A DNA stretch of 14,255 nt from Ignavibacteria bacterium UBA2373 (GCA_002344005.1 DDTD01000022.1:1-14255), one strand, 5' to 3'. Positions 1 to 7,333 are shown, numbered from the stretch's first letter. Numbers and translations: made by a program. Notes: generated by a model not told the origin, from the sequence alone.

Positions 1-2
1 CA

Positions 3-770
3 CTTGGACTTGATAACTTTTATGTAAGCTATTTGATACCGATAGTGATAGTTTCAATTTTGACTTTTATTTTGTATAGACCAATAACCGAACAACTACC
101 TCTAAAAACGGAAAAAATTGGGATATTGTTTTGGATAATTATATCCAATTCTATTGCTATTCCAATAGGAATATCTCAAGAATATTTTACAGAATTGAGT
201 TATAGTTTAATAGAAATATCTACTCCGGGTGAAGTAATGTTATACCCAAATGAAAAATTCTTTACTATACAAAAGTATCATATTAATCGCAATGAATTTT
301 CGGTATTTCAAGAACAAAGACGCGGACAATCAAAAGGCAGAAATTTCTATGTTTCAAATTATTATATAGTTCCTCTTTACTCAGATACTGTAAACAATAA
401 ATTTAACATTACTTGTGGAATATACTATTCAACAGCATTTAATGACAGAATTCTGTCGGCAGATGGAGTAGCTAAAGAAATAGAAAATTTCAATATCAGT
501 TCAGCAAATAATATCTTAGGTTATAATTTTTTCGGCATAAAGTTCTTCGAACGTTTATTAGATAAAGATCAAATGCTAAATTTCCAATCGGCATGGATGT
601 TTAATACATCACGAAACCAAATGAATAATCCTATTGTTCTTATTCCGCAACAGGAGGAATTTAGTGATTTTTTGAGTGATAAACGAGATGTGGCTGTGAT
701 TTCAACTCTTATCAGTTTGATTATAACTATTCTATTCCTTTCCTATCTCAGAGTTAAATATGACTTATAA
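3..770 (+). CDS. Membrane protein of unknown function (5' end outside window)
   Basis: The reading frame is open to the first base of the window, so the true start probably lies upstream. A TTG at 33 could serve as a start, but it falls inside a hydrophobic stretch that begins before it, so I treat the gene as 5'-partial. The visible protein has a hydrophobic segment at its N-terminus (around YLIPIVIVSILTFILY), a second about 20 residues later (IGILFWIIISNSIAIPIGI), then a polar domain of about 165 residues rich in Asn, Ile and Phe, and a final membrane segment (VAVISTLISLIITILFLSYL) a few residues before the stop. That layout suggests a polar, probably extracytoplasmic domain held between membrane anchors. 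I recognise no family. The gene is very AT-rich and uses many ATA codons, unlike hppA further along. It ends 340 nt before the SDR gene and has no visible link to it. Confidence 0.7.
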   Translation, partial: LGLDNFYVSYLIPIVIVSILTFILYRPITEQLPLKTEKIGILFWIIISNSIAIPIGISQEYFTELSYSLIEISTPGEVMLYPNEKFFTIQKYHINRNEFSVFQEQRRGQSKGRNFYVSNYYIVPLYSDTVNNKFNITCGIYYSTAFNDRILSADGVAKEIENFNISSANNILGYNFFGIKFFERLLDKDQMLNFQSAWMFNTSRNQMNNPIVLIPQQEEFSDFLSDKRDVAVISTLISLIITILFLSYLRVKYDL

Positions 771-1110
771 GATACTTTGTACAGTAAAGTTGTTATGAAT
801 TGTCTAATCCGGACAGCTTTGTAGTTTGGATGTGAACATTGTATTTGATTTCCGATGAATATAGGTATCGTATGATACATCATCTTTTTCTCAATTATCC
901 CCCTTCACCACAAAAGTTTATTGCATTGTGCGATGAGAATCTCTCAATGTCACTCTATCTCCCGTATTGAATGTCTCTTGTTGCAAGCCCTCAGCATAAC
1001 CTTGGAACAATCATGCTATGCGCCATCGCTGCATACGCTAAGGAAGTATGTCTTGCGTCACTGAAAAAGCAAATACACATTATACACCTGACAATTTTGT
1101 TTACTACTTT
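771..1110. other. Non-coding stretch upstream of the SDR gene
   Basis: About 340 bases separate the membrane protein from the most likely SDR start. I see no tRNA, no strong hairpin with a T-tract and no convincing promoter. TACTTTG at 773 and TAGTTTG at 822 resemble a Bacteroidota -7 box but lack one spacer base. An in-frame ATG at 1048, preceded by AAGGAAG, would extend the SDR by 21 residues, but those residues precede the nucleotide-binding motif and have no SDR character. Confidence 0.5.
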
Positions 1111-1806
1111 ATGAAAAATATACTCATTGTAGGAAGTTCATCGGGCATTGGTAATTCTTTGACACATCTCCTCTCAAAAGATCATCGTATTTATGGTACA
1201 TATTGTAAAAATAATACTGTAGAAGTATCAGACACTGTTTCCACACATTATGTGAATGTATTGGATGATGTGCTCGATCTGAGTTTTCTCCCTGATTCAT
1301 TAGATGGCATTGTCTATTGCCCGGGCGCAATCACACTCAAACCTTTTGCAAGAATAAAGGAAGAAGATTTTCTTAATGACTATAAACTTCAGGTCATTGG
1401 GGCAATAAAAGTACTACAATCATGTTTGCCTGCATTGAAAAAATCGAATAATGCAAGTATTGTTCTCTTTAGTACTGTTGCCGTGAATATGGGCTTCAAT
1501 TTTCATAGTATAGTGGGAACCAATAAAGCTGCATTAGAGGGTTTGACAAAATCCTTAGCAGCAGAATTAGCTCCAAAAATCAGAGTTAATTGTATTGCAC
1601 CATCAATTACCGATACTCCATTGGCGGGCAGTTTATTAAACACAGCTGAAAAAATAGAAGCCAATGCACAGCGTCACCCCTTGAAAAGAATAGGTAATCC
1701 ATTGGATATCGCCAATGCAATTGCTTTCTTATTAAGCGATAAAAGCAGTTGGATAACAGGGCAGATTATACATGTTGACGGGGGCATGAGTTCTATTAAA
1801 ATGTAA
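1111..1806 (+). CDS. Short-chain dehydrogenase/reductase family protein lacking the catalytic Tyr
   Basis: This 231-residue protein has the classical SDR fold signature. The N-terminal dinucleotide-binding motif GSSSGIG is at residues 8-14, a PG-A segment (the NNAG region) at 71-73, the strand ending in Ser at about 117-121, the Lys helix with K139 followed by AALEGLTKSLAAELAP, then IRVNCIAPSITDTPLA, and the C-terminal WITGQIIHVDGG. I chose ATG 1111 because the Rossmann motif should begin within a few residues of the start; an upstream ATG at 1048 adds only unrelated sequence. The striking point is the active site. The YxxxK motif reads V135-G-T-N-K139, so the proton-relaying Tyr is Val while Lys is kept. 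This suggests either a non-reductase role or a chemistry not depending on Tyr. It lies 198 nt upstream of the TIGR03643 gene and on the same strand as the FAD protein cluster, and probably belongs functionally with it. Substrate unknown. Confidence 0.9.
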   Translation: MKNILIVGSSSGIGNSLTHLLSKDHRIYGTYCKNNTVEVSDTVSTHYVNVLDDVLDLSFLPDSLDGIVYCPGAITLKPFARIKEEDFLNDYKLQVIGAIKVLQSCLPALKKSNNASIVLFSTVAVNMGFNFHSIVGTNKAALEGLTKSLAAELAPKIRVNCIAPSITDTPLAGSLLNTAEKIEANAQRHPLKRIGNPLDIANAIAFLLSDKSSWITGQIIHVDGGMSSIKM

Positions 1807-1846
1807 GGATGAATACTATGGCAATGTGCCAATTTCCGAAACTACG

Positions 1847-1854
1847 TAATTTTG
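1847..1854 (+). promoter_or_regulatory. Possible Bacteroidota -7 element upstream of the TIGR03643 gene
   Basis: TAATTTTG matches the TAnnTTTG -7 consensus of Bacteroidota primary sigma factors. It lies 150 nt upstream of the small protein gene at 2005, inside a 198-nt gap. No TTG is found at the expected -33 spacing, so this is weak. It would let the last three genes of the cluster be transcribed separately from the SDR. Confidence 0.25.
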
Positions 1855-2004
1855 GAGTATCAGTATTGCAAACCCTTACAAATCAAGGAAATCCATTGTG
1901 AAAATCTCTGTCATTGCTTTCATCGTGGCATATAATCTGTACTATACTCTGCAATGAAATATAATAATTTTTGAATATGAATTTATTATTAAAACAAAGA
2001 ATAT

Positions 2005-2247
2005 ATGAAAGACTTTAACGAATTAGATAAACATCGTATCATAGAAATGGCATGGGAGGACAGAACTCCTTTTGAAGCAATTAAACATCAGTTTAACTTT
2101 AGTGAGGCAGATGTCATAGCTCTCATGAGAAAAGAATTGAAAAAAAGTAGCTTTACTATGTGGAGAAAGCGCGTAAAAAGCAGTATAAGCCGAAAACATC
2201 CAAAGAAAAAAAATATTGAGATAAGTACATTTACGGAAAATATATAA
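2005..2247 (+). CDS. TIGR03643 / DUF2805 family small protein
   Basis: An 80-residue protein that I recognise by its core: residues from about 10 to 55 read as RIIEMAWEDRTPFEAI, then FNFSEADVIALMRKELK, then SSFTMWRKRV. This pattern is typical of TIGR03643 (DUF2805), a short conserved family found in marine and aquatic bacteria, often near photolyase or cryptochrome-like genes (from memory). The FEAI-FNFSEADVIALMR part resembles a helix-turn-helix, and the C-terminus is strongly basic (RKRVKSSISRKHPKKK), so nucleic-acid binding is conceivable, but no function is established. No Cys cluster or membrane segment is present. It ends 32 nt before the photolyase-like gene and is likely co-transcribed with it and the flavin reductase gene. 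Confidence 0.85.
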   Translation: MKDFNELDKHRIIEMAWEDRTPFEAIKHQFNFSEADVIALMRKELKKSSFTMWRKRVKSSISRKHPKKKNIEISTFTENI

Positions 2248-2279
2248 ACACCTATTCACGTAATACTTTAGATTTATAG

Positions 2280-3383
2280 ATGATTGCAACAGAATATAGA
2301 AAAATTATAGATCAAATAGATGCTATTGATCCCATACAATATGGCAAAACCCGTAATTATATTGATGGGGCGGTTACAAAATTATCACCGTATATTTCGA
2401 GAGGTATTATTTCCACGAAGCAGATTGCAAAATCGGTAATCGCAAAAGGATATAAACCCAATCACATAGAAATATTTTTAAAAGAATTGGCGTGGAGAGA
2501 TTATTTCCAACAAGTTTGGATTGCTAAAGGAAATGACATTGATAATGATTTGAAGCATATTCAATCCAAAGTATCCCATCATAACATTCCATCATCAATT
2601 ATTCATCATAATACAGGTATAGAAGCCATTGATACATGTATCAAAGCTCTCTACACAAATGGTTATATGCACAATCATGTGAGAATGTATGTTGCAAGTC
2701 TGTGTTGCAATATTGCGCAAAGTCATTGGCATACACCTGCACAGTGGATGTATTATTATCTCCTTGATGCCGATTGGGCAAGTAATGCATTGAGTTGGCA
2801 ATGGACTGCGGGTAGTTTCAGCAGTAAAAAGTATTATGCAAATCAAGAAAACATCAATAAATTTTGTCATACCAAGCAATATAATACTTTTCTTGATGTA
2901 TCGTATGAGAGTATTGAAAATATGGATATTCCCAAAGAATTGCAAGAGTTAAGTTCTTTAGACCTTAGAACAAATTTACCACAGAACACACCGTTGCAAA
3001 TAGACAGTTCGCTACCAACGTGTATTTATAATTTTTACAATCTTGATTGCCGGTGGATGAGTGATATACACGCTAATCGTATTTTATTGTTGGAACCCAA
3101 ATTTTTTCAAAAATATCCCGTTTCGGATTACACAATACAATATCTCTTGTCATTATCGCAGAATATAGAAAATATCCAGATTTTTGTTGGAGAATTTGAT
3201 GAACTGTACAGCCACATTCAACCAAGTACAGTCTATTACAAAGAACATCCTACGAATAAGCATTATAAAGGAATTCAGCATCAGCGGGATTGGATTTTTC
3301 AAGAAGTAAAAGGATATTATCCTTCATTTTTTTCTTATTGGAAACAATGTGAAAAAGTAATACATACATTAGAAGTTAACTAA
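2280..3383 (+). CDS. Photolyase/cryptochrome-type FAD-binding protein without the N-terminal antenna domain
   Basis: A 367-residue protein that begins directly with the helical FAD-binding domain of the photolyase/cryptochrome family, about residues 15-200: Y21-GKTRNYIDGAVTKLSPYISRG, FLKELAWRDYF (66-76), GIEAID-(9)-GYMHNHVRM (113-136) and LLDADWASNALSWQWTAG (161-178). Aligned from memory with E. coli PhrB, E69/W72 match the CPD-contacting E274/W277, N169 matches the flavin-contacting N378, and W150/W173 match W359/W382 of the electron-transfer triad. The position of the outermost triad Trp (W306) is Lys97, and R342 is His133. The usual DxxPYFRxFNP stretch is replaced by SSKKYYANQENINKF. The N-terminal antenna domain is missing. 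Residues about 248-363 instead form an alpha/beta-looking tail (RILLLEPKFF, IQIFVGEFDEL, TVYYKEHP). It may bind FAD for repair, redox or light sensing. It lies 24 nt upstream of the flavin reductase gene. Confidence 0.85.
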   Translation: MIATEYRKIIDQIDAIDPIQYGKTRNYIDGAVTKLSPYISRGIISTKQIAKSVIAKGYKPNHIEIFLKELAWRDYFQQVWIAKGNDIDNDLKHIQSKVSHHNIPSSIIHHNTGIEAIDTCIKALYTNGYMHNHVRMYVASLCCNIAQSHWHTPAQWMYYYLLDADWASNALSWQWTAGSFSSKKYYANQENINKFCHTKQYNTFLDVSYESIENMDIPKELQELSSLDLRTNLPQNTPLQIDSSLPTCIYNFYNLDCRWMSDIHANRILLLEPKFFQKYPVSDYTIQYLLSLSQNIENIQIFVGEFDELYSHIQPSTVYYKEHPTNKHYKGIQHQRDWIFQEVKGYYPSFFSYWKQCEKVIHTLEVN

Positions 3384-3407
3384 ATATTATAGAAATAAAC
3401 ATACACA

Positions 3408-4034
3408 ATGATACTTAATAATGACGATATAACTACATTAGAAAGACGCTTTAGAGCTAACTTGATTAACTCTTTAGGTGGGTTTAAAAGCGTGGTATTG
3501 ATTGGTTCTAAAAGTGAAAAAGGTAATGAAAATCTGGCTATTTTCAGCAGTCTCTTTCATATCGGTGCCGACCCTGCTTTATGTGGAATTATCATAAGAC
3601 CAAATGAAGAAAAAGAAAATACTTTGGGTAATATCATACACTCTCGACATTATACCGTTAATCATATTTTACCGACATTTTACAAACAAGCTCATCAGTG
3701 CAGCGCAAAGTATGATGCCGGAATCAGCGAATTTAAGGAAGTTGGTTTAACCCCTGAATATATTGATGATTGCCCTGCTCCTTTTGTGCGTGAAAGTACC
3801 ATTAAATTTGCCTGTGAATTAGTGCAAAGAATCAATCTTGAAATAAATAATACTATCATGATTATCGGGAAAATAATAAAAGTTATTGTACCGCAAGAAT
3901 ATATTCATGAAGATGGTTTTATTAATATAGAGCAAGCAGGCACTATCACATGCAGTGGCTTAGACAGTTATCACACAACACAACAAATAGCAAGATTACC
4001 TTATGCTAAAGTGGGATTAGAACCCTCTCATTGA
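3408..4034 (+). CDS. Flavin reductase-like (FMN-binding split barrel) protein
   Basis: A 208-residue protein resembling the flavin reductase family (COG1853-type split barrel) as found in Bacteroidota. Recognisable segments are RRFRANLINSLGGFKSVVLIG (14-34), the flavin-site-like LAIFSSLFHIGADPALCGIIIRP (43-65), the YTVNHI segment (about 82-87), the AKYDAGISEFKEVGLTP loop and the late strand MIIGKIIKVIVP. Members reduce free flavin or bind FMN. Here the obvious partner is the FAD protein encoded 24 nt upstream, to which it could supply reduced flavin or electrons (inference). It is the last gene of the cluster and faces the convergent permease gene across 66 nt. I see no signal peptide or extra domain. 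Substrate and NAD(P)H use cannot be told from sequence. Confidence 0.85.
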   Translation: MILNNDDITTLERRFRANLINSLGGFKSVVLIGSKSEKGNENLAIFSSLFHIGADPALCGIIIRPNEEKENTLGNIIHSRHYTVNHILPTFYKQAHQCSAKYDAGISEFKEVGLTPEYIDDCPAPFVRESTIKFACELVQRINLEINNTIMIIGKIIKVIVPQEYIHEDGFINIEQAGTITCSGLDSYHTTQQIARLPYAKVGLEPSH

Positions 4035-4054
4035 GCATAAAATTATATGATGCA

Positions 4055-4069
4055 ACAATGTCACATTGT
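4055..4069. repeat. 15-bp palindrome in the convergent gap
   Basis: ACAATGT-C-ACATTGT is a perfect inverted repeat with a one-base centre between the flavin reductase stop and the stop of the opposing permease gene. As RNA it would form a 5-bp stem with a 5-base loop. No T-tract follows directly, although a run of T occurs about 25 bases later. It could be a weak shared terminator or a dimeric protein site. Confidence 0.35.
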
Positions 4070-4100
4070 ATGGGATCGAAGAAATTGACCGACATTTTTT

Positions 4101-4922
4101 TTAACCGCCATAAGCACCAAAGCGAACAATGCCGCGCCACCATAACAAACGGCACAGACCCCATAATATAATCACCCAACTTACTGCAAGAAAAGCATAA
4201 AACACCATAATTTCTGTTTCTATATTACCCATAAAAATACTCGCAGGAATATAGGACATATATTGAAATGGTGCATAGTGTGCTATCTCTTGCACTCCGG
4301 CAGGTAACATGGACAATGGCACTAACATCCCGGACAAAAACCATAAACTGATGTCTGTCAGCACATGAAATGTCCACACCTCTTCTAACCAAAAAGCGCA
4401 ATACGATATTGCCAGCCCAATAAAAAATCGGATAAGAAAACCACAGATCAGAAAAAAACACATGGTTGCCACAGAACCTATAGTGCCATAGTGCATGACT
4501 TCGGGAAGCATAAACGTTATGCCTGCCCACAGCACTAACATCATCATCACAATAGGAACTTTTTCTGCCAATCCAACGGCTAAGGTATAAAGGTCATGTG
4601 CTATCGGGCGCAATAAAAACTTATTTAAGCCCCCGCTTCGTATATCCTCCGAAGACTCCCGTACATTGCGTGAAATACCTGTAAACGCATAACATAAAGC
4701 GGCAATGATGCAGTAGGTGACCATCATGGATTCCGATAAATTACCGAGATGCGTTCGCCCCGATGAATGATAGACCGTACTCCATAAAAATCCCTGAATG
4801 CCTGCATTCAATGCGGGTGCAGCAAAGGACGTAAGCAATAATACTGTTCGGTATTCGGCTGTTTTGGCAATGCCTGTGCGGAAGACCGCAAGAAGTGCCC
4901 GTGGGTTCATAGTGTTCTCCAT
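4101..4922 (-). CDS. ABC-2 type exporter permease subunit (COG4587-like)
   Basis: A 273-residue integral membrane protein with about six hydrophobic segments. It resembles the COG4587 family of ABC-2 permeases: an N-terminal amphipathic region followed by TM1, the conserved cytoplasmic loop S-DIRSGGLNKFLLRPI (about 91-107), a TM pair around 115-165, the W-S/L-SGMLVPLSMLP segment before the last extracytoplasmic loop, and the C-terminal RGIVRFGAYGG that corresponds to the family's typical R-Y-A-GG ending. Such permeases pair with a COG3694 permease and a COG4586 ATPase to form an exporter of unknown substrate. The COG3694-like partner is encoded divergently 61 bp away, which is unusual, and no ATPase gene is in the window. 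ATG 4922 is used; ATG 4910 is an alternative four codons in. A TAAGTTTG element lies about 35 bases upstream. Confidence 0.85.
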   Translation of the reverse strand: MENTMNPRALLAVFRTGIAKTAEYRTVLLLTSFAAPALNAGIQGFLWSTVYHSSGRTHLGNLSESMMVTYCIIAALCYAFTGISRNVRESSEDIRSGGLNKFLLRPIAHDLYTLAVGLAEKVPIVMMMLVLWAGITFMLPEVMHYGTIGSVATMCFFLICGFLIRFFIGLAISYCAFWLEEVWTFHVLTDISLWFLSGMLVPLSMLPAGVQEIAHYAPFQYMSYIPASIFMGNIETEIMVFYAFLAVSWVIILWGLCRLLWWRGIVRFGAYGG

Positions 4923-4956
4923 GCACGATAATTATGCTAAATTCGCAATAAAATTA

Positions 4957-4964
4957 CAAACTTA
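4957..4964 (-). promoter_or_regulatory. Candidate -7 element for the minus-strand permease
   Basis: Read on the minus strand, this is TAAGTTTG, a full match to TAnnTTTG, 35 bases before the permease start. A TTG lies only 14 bases further upstream, closer than the usual spacing of about 19, so the -33 part is unsupported. A start of transcription near 4950 would give a leader of about 28 nt. Confidence 0.4.
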
Positions 4965-4983
4965 CTTCTATGTAGCATCAACC

Positions 4984-5772
4984 ATGATACGTTATCTGCG
5001 ATTGTTACGCACCTTCATAGCAAATTGCCTTACACGTGAATTGGAATTCAGAGGTCACTTTTTACTTGTCTTTTTTATTGACATTATGTGGTATGCCGTG
5101 CAAATGAGCGTCTTTGAGGTTGTCTATCTCTATACGCCGACTTTGGGGGGCTTGCGCCATGAAGAAATTATGATTTTCTTGGGTGTATTATTTTTGACGG
5201 ATTCCATCAATATGATGTTCGTCTCATCCAATTTTTGGCGATTTCCTTCACTCATTGCCACAGGTGATTTGGATTTTATTTTATTAAAACCCGTTTCTAC
5301 CGTCTTTTTTTCGCTTTTCCGTTATTTTAATGTTGGCTCTATTCTCAATTTTATCACATCATTGTCTGTTCTGTTATGGGGAATTTCACATTATACGGGT
5401 ATGATTTCCGGCTACAATATTGTGGCATTTATACTCTTGGTTTTGTGTTCTGAACTATTGATGATTTCTTTTCAATTATGCTTATGTGCCATTGCAGTCT
5501 ATCTTGTGAATGCCGACGGTATTCAGCAACTCTATTATTCATTGGATATATTAGCCGCCAAACCCGATACGATTTATCCGCAATTTATGCGTAATATGTT
5601 GCTTACATGGTTTCCCATGGCATTACTTGCTTCCGTACCTGCTTTTGCACTTATGGGGAAGGTGTCGGCGTACACTATTGTCTCATCAATAATTGTCACC
5701 ATACTTTTTTCAACAGTATCAATACTTTTCTTTCGTCGTTCATTATATTCATATTCCGGCGCGAGCAGCTAA
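4984..5772 (+). CDS. ABC-2 type exporter permease subunit (COG3694-like)
   Basis: A 262-residue membrane protein with about six hydrophobic segments, resembling the COG3694 family that partners COG4587 permeases. Features include the N-terminal RYLRLLRTFIANCLTRELEF stretch before TM1, an aromatic-rich region, GDLDFILLKPVST (the conserved I-x-G-LD-LLKP loop), and a terminal FFRRSLYSYSGASS corresponding to the basic W-x-x-LRRYSGAG-like end of the family. I chose ATG 4984 because it gives the family length; an in-frame ATG at 4798 would add 62 residues encoded antisense to the opposite permease. Its partner is divergent, so both halves of one exporter would be made from one short intergenic region. 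hemW follows 29 nt downstream and is probably co-transcribed. Without its ATPase the exporter cannot work, so that gene must be elsewhere. Confidence 0.85.
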   Translation: MIRYLRLLRTFIANCLTRELEFRGHFLLVFFIDIMWYAVQMSVFEVVYLYTPTLGGLRHEEIMIFLGVLFLTDSINMMFVSSNFWRFPSLIATGDLDFILLKPVSTVFFSLFRYFNVGSILNFITSLSVLLWGISHYTGMISGYNIVAFILLVLCSELLMISFQLCLCAIAVYLVNADGIQQLYYSLDILAAKPDTIYPQFMRNMLLTWFPMALLASVPAFALMGKVSAYTIVSSIIVTILFSTVSILFFRRSLYSYSGASS

Positions 5773-5801
5773 GTTTTTTATTTCAATTATCTACACCCAT
5801 T

Positions 5802-7019
5802 ATGTTCGGACTTTATCTTCATATACCGTTTTGTGAAAAAAAATGTATTTACTGTGATTTTTATAGCATTGAAAGAACGGAAGAAATAGATGTATTTACG
5901 GAAAATATATGCCGTGAAATTATCATGAGAGCCAATACTGATACGACATTTCCGCAAGCAGATACCGTGTTTTTTGGTGGTGGAACGCCTTCATTATTAT
6001 CGCCATCACAGATGGAAAAAATACTTTCCACATTGCGCCAACATTTTTCGATTGCCGCCACAGCAGAAATAACCATGGAATGTAATCCCGGCACTGTCAC
6101 TCACGACAGTTTATCGGCATATCGTTCTTTGGGAATTAATCGGCTAAGTTTTGGTGTACAATCTTTCGATGAGCAAGAATTACAATTTTTGCAAAGAATT
6201 CATTCGCCACAGCAAGCCATGGAAGCCATGGCATTAGCGCGGGCTGCCGGTTTTGATAATGTTAATATGGATTTGATGTTTGCTCTGCCCGATCAAAACA
6301 AAAAAACATGGCAAAATTCGCTGCATAAAATGATTGCATTACAACCCGATCATATTTCGGCGTACAGTTTGATTTTTGAAGAAGGAACGCCCCTCTTTGC
6401 GCTCATGAAAAAAGGACTTGCCAATCCTGCCAAAGAAGAACATGATGCGGAATTATATGAAATTGCGATAGAGACATTAAGCGCGGCGGGATATGCACAA
6501 TATGAGGTATCGAATTTTGCAAAGTCGGGTAAACAATGTCGCCATAATGTCCTGTATTGGAGTGGCGATCGTTATTGTTCTTTTGGTCCTTCGGCACATG
6601 GATTTATTGGTGATGAACGTTATTGGAATTTCCGTAGTCTGCGACGTTATTCGGATTATATTCAACGTGGGATATTGCCGATTGCCAATAAAGAAACATT
6701 GCAAATTCATGAACAAATGTTTGAACGTGCATTTTTGGAATTGCGCGCTAAAGGTATTCGCTTAGAACAATTTATGCAAGATTTTTCGCTTAATATTGAG
6801 GACATTATGGGCGATGAATTACTGTGGTGGAAGCAAAATCATTGGGCGCATATATCACAAGGACGTTTATCTCTTTTAGCCAAAGGATATGCACTTTGCG
6901 ATGAATTAACCCTGACGCTTATTGCCTTACTGGAAAAAGAGACCGAATCACAGTGGGAACAAAAAGAATACAGTGAAGAGCGTGATGATGAACCCGTCTT
7001 TTCTTTACCGATACTCTAA
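5802..7019 (+). CDS. hemW: HemW-type radical SAM heme chaperone
   Basis: A 405-residue radical SAM protein of the HemW family (formerly annotated as an oxygen-independent coproporphyrinogen oxidase-like protein). The start ATG 5802 gives MFGLYLHIPFCEKKCIYCDF, with the 4Fe-4S Cys residues at 11, 15 and 18. The SAM-binding GGGTPS is at 59-64, followed by ECNPGT, RLSFGVQSF, an MDLMFALPDQ segment, HISAYSLIFEEGTPL, and the HemW-type YEVSNFA...CRHNVLYWSGDRYCSFGPSAHGF block. True HemN has CxxxCxxCxC; here the position after the third Cys and Asp is Phe, as in HemW. The C-terminal HemW domain is present (FERAFLELRAKGIRLEQF and the final LSLLAKGYALCDE). Known HemW proteins bind heme and pass it to respiratory enzymes. 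The gene sits 29 nt after an ABC-2 permease; a functional link is not evident. An acidic tail of about 30 residues follows the domain. Confidence 0.95.
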   Translation: MFGLYLHIPFCEKKCIYCDFYSIERTEEIDVFTENICREIIMRANTDTTFPQADTVFFGGGTPSLLSPSQMEKILSTLRQHFSIAATAEITMECNPGTVTHDSLSAYRSLGINRLSFGVQSFDEQELQFLQRIHSPQQAMEAMALARAAGFDNVNMDLMFALPDQNKKTWQNSLHKMIALQPDHISAYSLIFEEGTPLFALMKKGLANPAKEEHDAELYEIAIETLSAAGYAQYEVSNFAKSGKQCRHNVLYWSGDRYCSFGPSAHGFIGDERYWNFRSLRRYSDYIQRGILPIANKETLQIHEQMFERAFLELRAKGIRLEQFMQDFSLNIEDIMGDELLWWKQNHWAHISQGRLSLLAKGYALCDELTLTLIALLEKETESQWEQKEYSEERDDEPVFSLPIL

Positions 7020-7333
7020 ACAAGTATGACATCAGTGAGATAAGACCAATGTTCATGAGCCATTGAGGGATGCTGATTGGAATATGGATTGGCTCGACTA
7101 TAAAACGAACTTTCGACATTGTGGAGGATGGTTTGTTTGCCGATAAACATCGTTATAAGAGTCGGTCAATCTTCATCGAAAACCGATGTATTTAGTCACA
7201 GATTCATGAAGATAGGACGGATTGCGGTATTTTTGCAGTCCATTTTAGAAAAGCCGTGTTGGTCGGCACAGCGATCGGCGGCTTTTTTCATTTGAACTTA
7301 TTATACTTTGTTTCACATTTTTAACCGGTCACT
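7020..7333. other. 314-base non-coding stretch with local hairpins
   Basis: No open frame here looks like a gene. Several complementary pairs are visible: ATCTTCAT (7169-7176) with ATGAAGAT (7206-7213), GGAC (7215-7218) with GTCC just before 7241, and the terminator at 7249-7288. This could be a long hemW 3' region or a small RNA ending at that terminator. The last 45 bases should hold the hppA promoter; TATACT at 7302-7307 is a possible -10-like element but has no matching -35. Confidence 0.45.
7249..7288 (+). terminator. Rho-independent terminator before hppA
   Basis: AAAAGCCG (7249-7256) pairs with CGGCTTTT (7279-7286) around a 22-base loop that can fold further, and the T-run continues to 7288. 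It would end transcription coming from hemW or from a small RNA in this gap, leaving hppA to its own promoter. Confidence 0.6.

Noticed and set aside
1048..1110. In-frame 21-residue N-terminal extension of the SDR, with an AAGGAAG before its ATG
   Set aside because: SDRs begin a few residues before the Rossmann motif; the extension has no family character, and the purine run sits too close to the ATG to be a normal ribosome site.
1819..1831. TGGCA-ATG-TGCCA inverted repeat after the SDR gene
   Set aside because: Five-base arms with a three-base centre are expected by chance, and there is no T-tract or neighbouring copy.
4798..4983. 62-residue extension of the plus-strand permease
   Set aside because: It lies antisense to the opposite permease gene and would exceed the family's length; ATG 4984 gives a normal protein.
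5607..5801. 65-residue extension of HemW
   Set aside because: It overlaps the 3' end of the permease gene in another frame, while ATG 5802 starts exactly where HemW proteins do.
2229..5910. A 17-base exact match between 2229-2245 and 5894-5910
   Set aside because: Both copies are inside coding sequence for similar peptides (FTENI) in an AT-rich genome; no further flanking identity, so probably chance.
7302..7310. TATACTTTG before hppA as a promoter
   Set aside because: It fits TAnnTTTG only with the spacer shortened by one base, and no -33 or -35 element lies at the right distance; left as a remark in the non-coding stretch.
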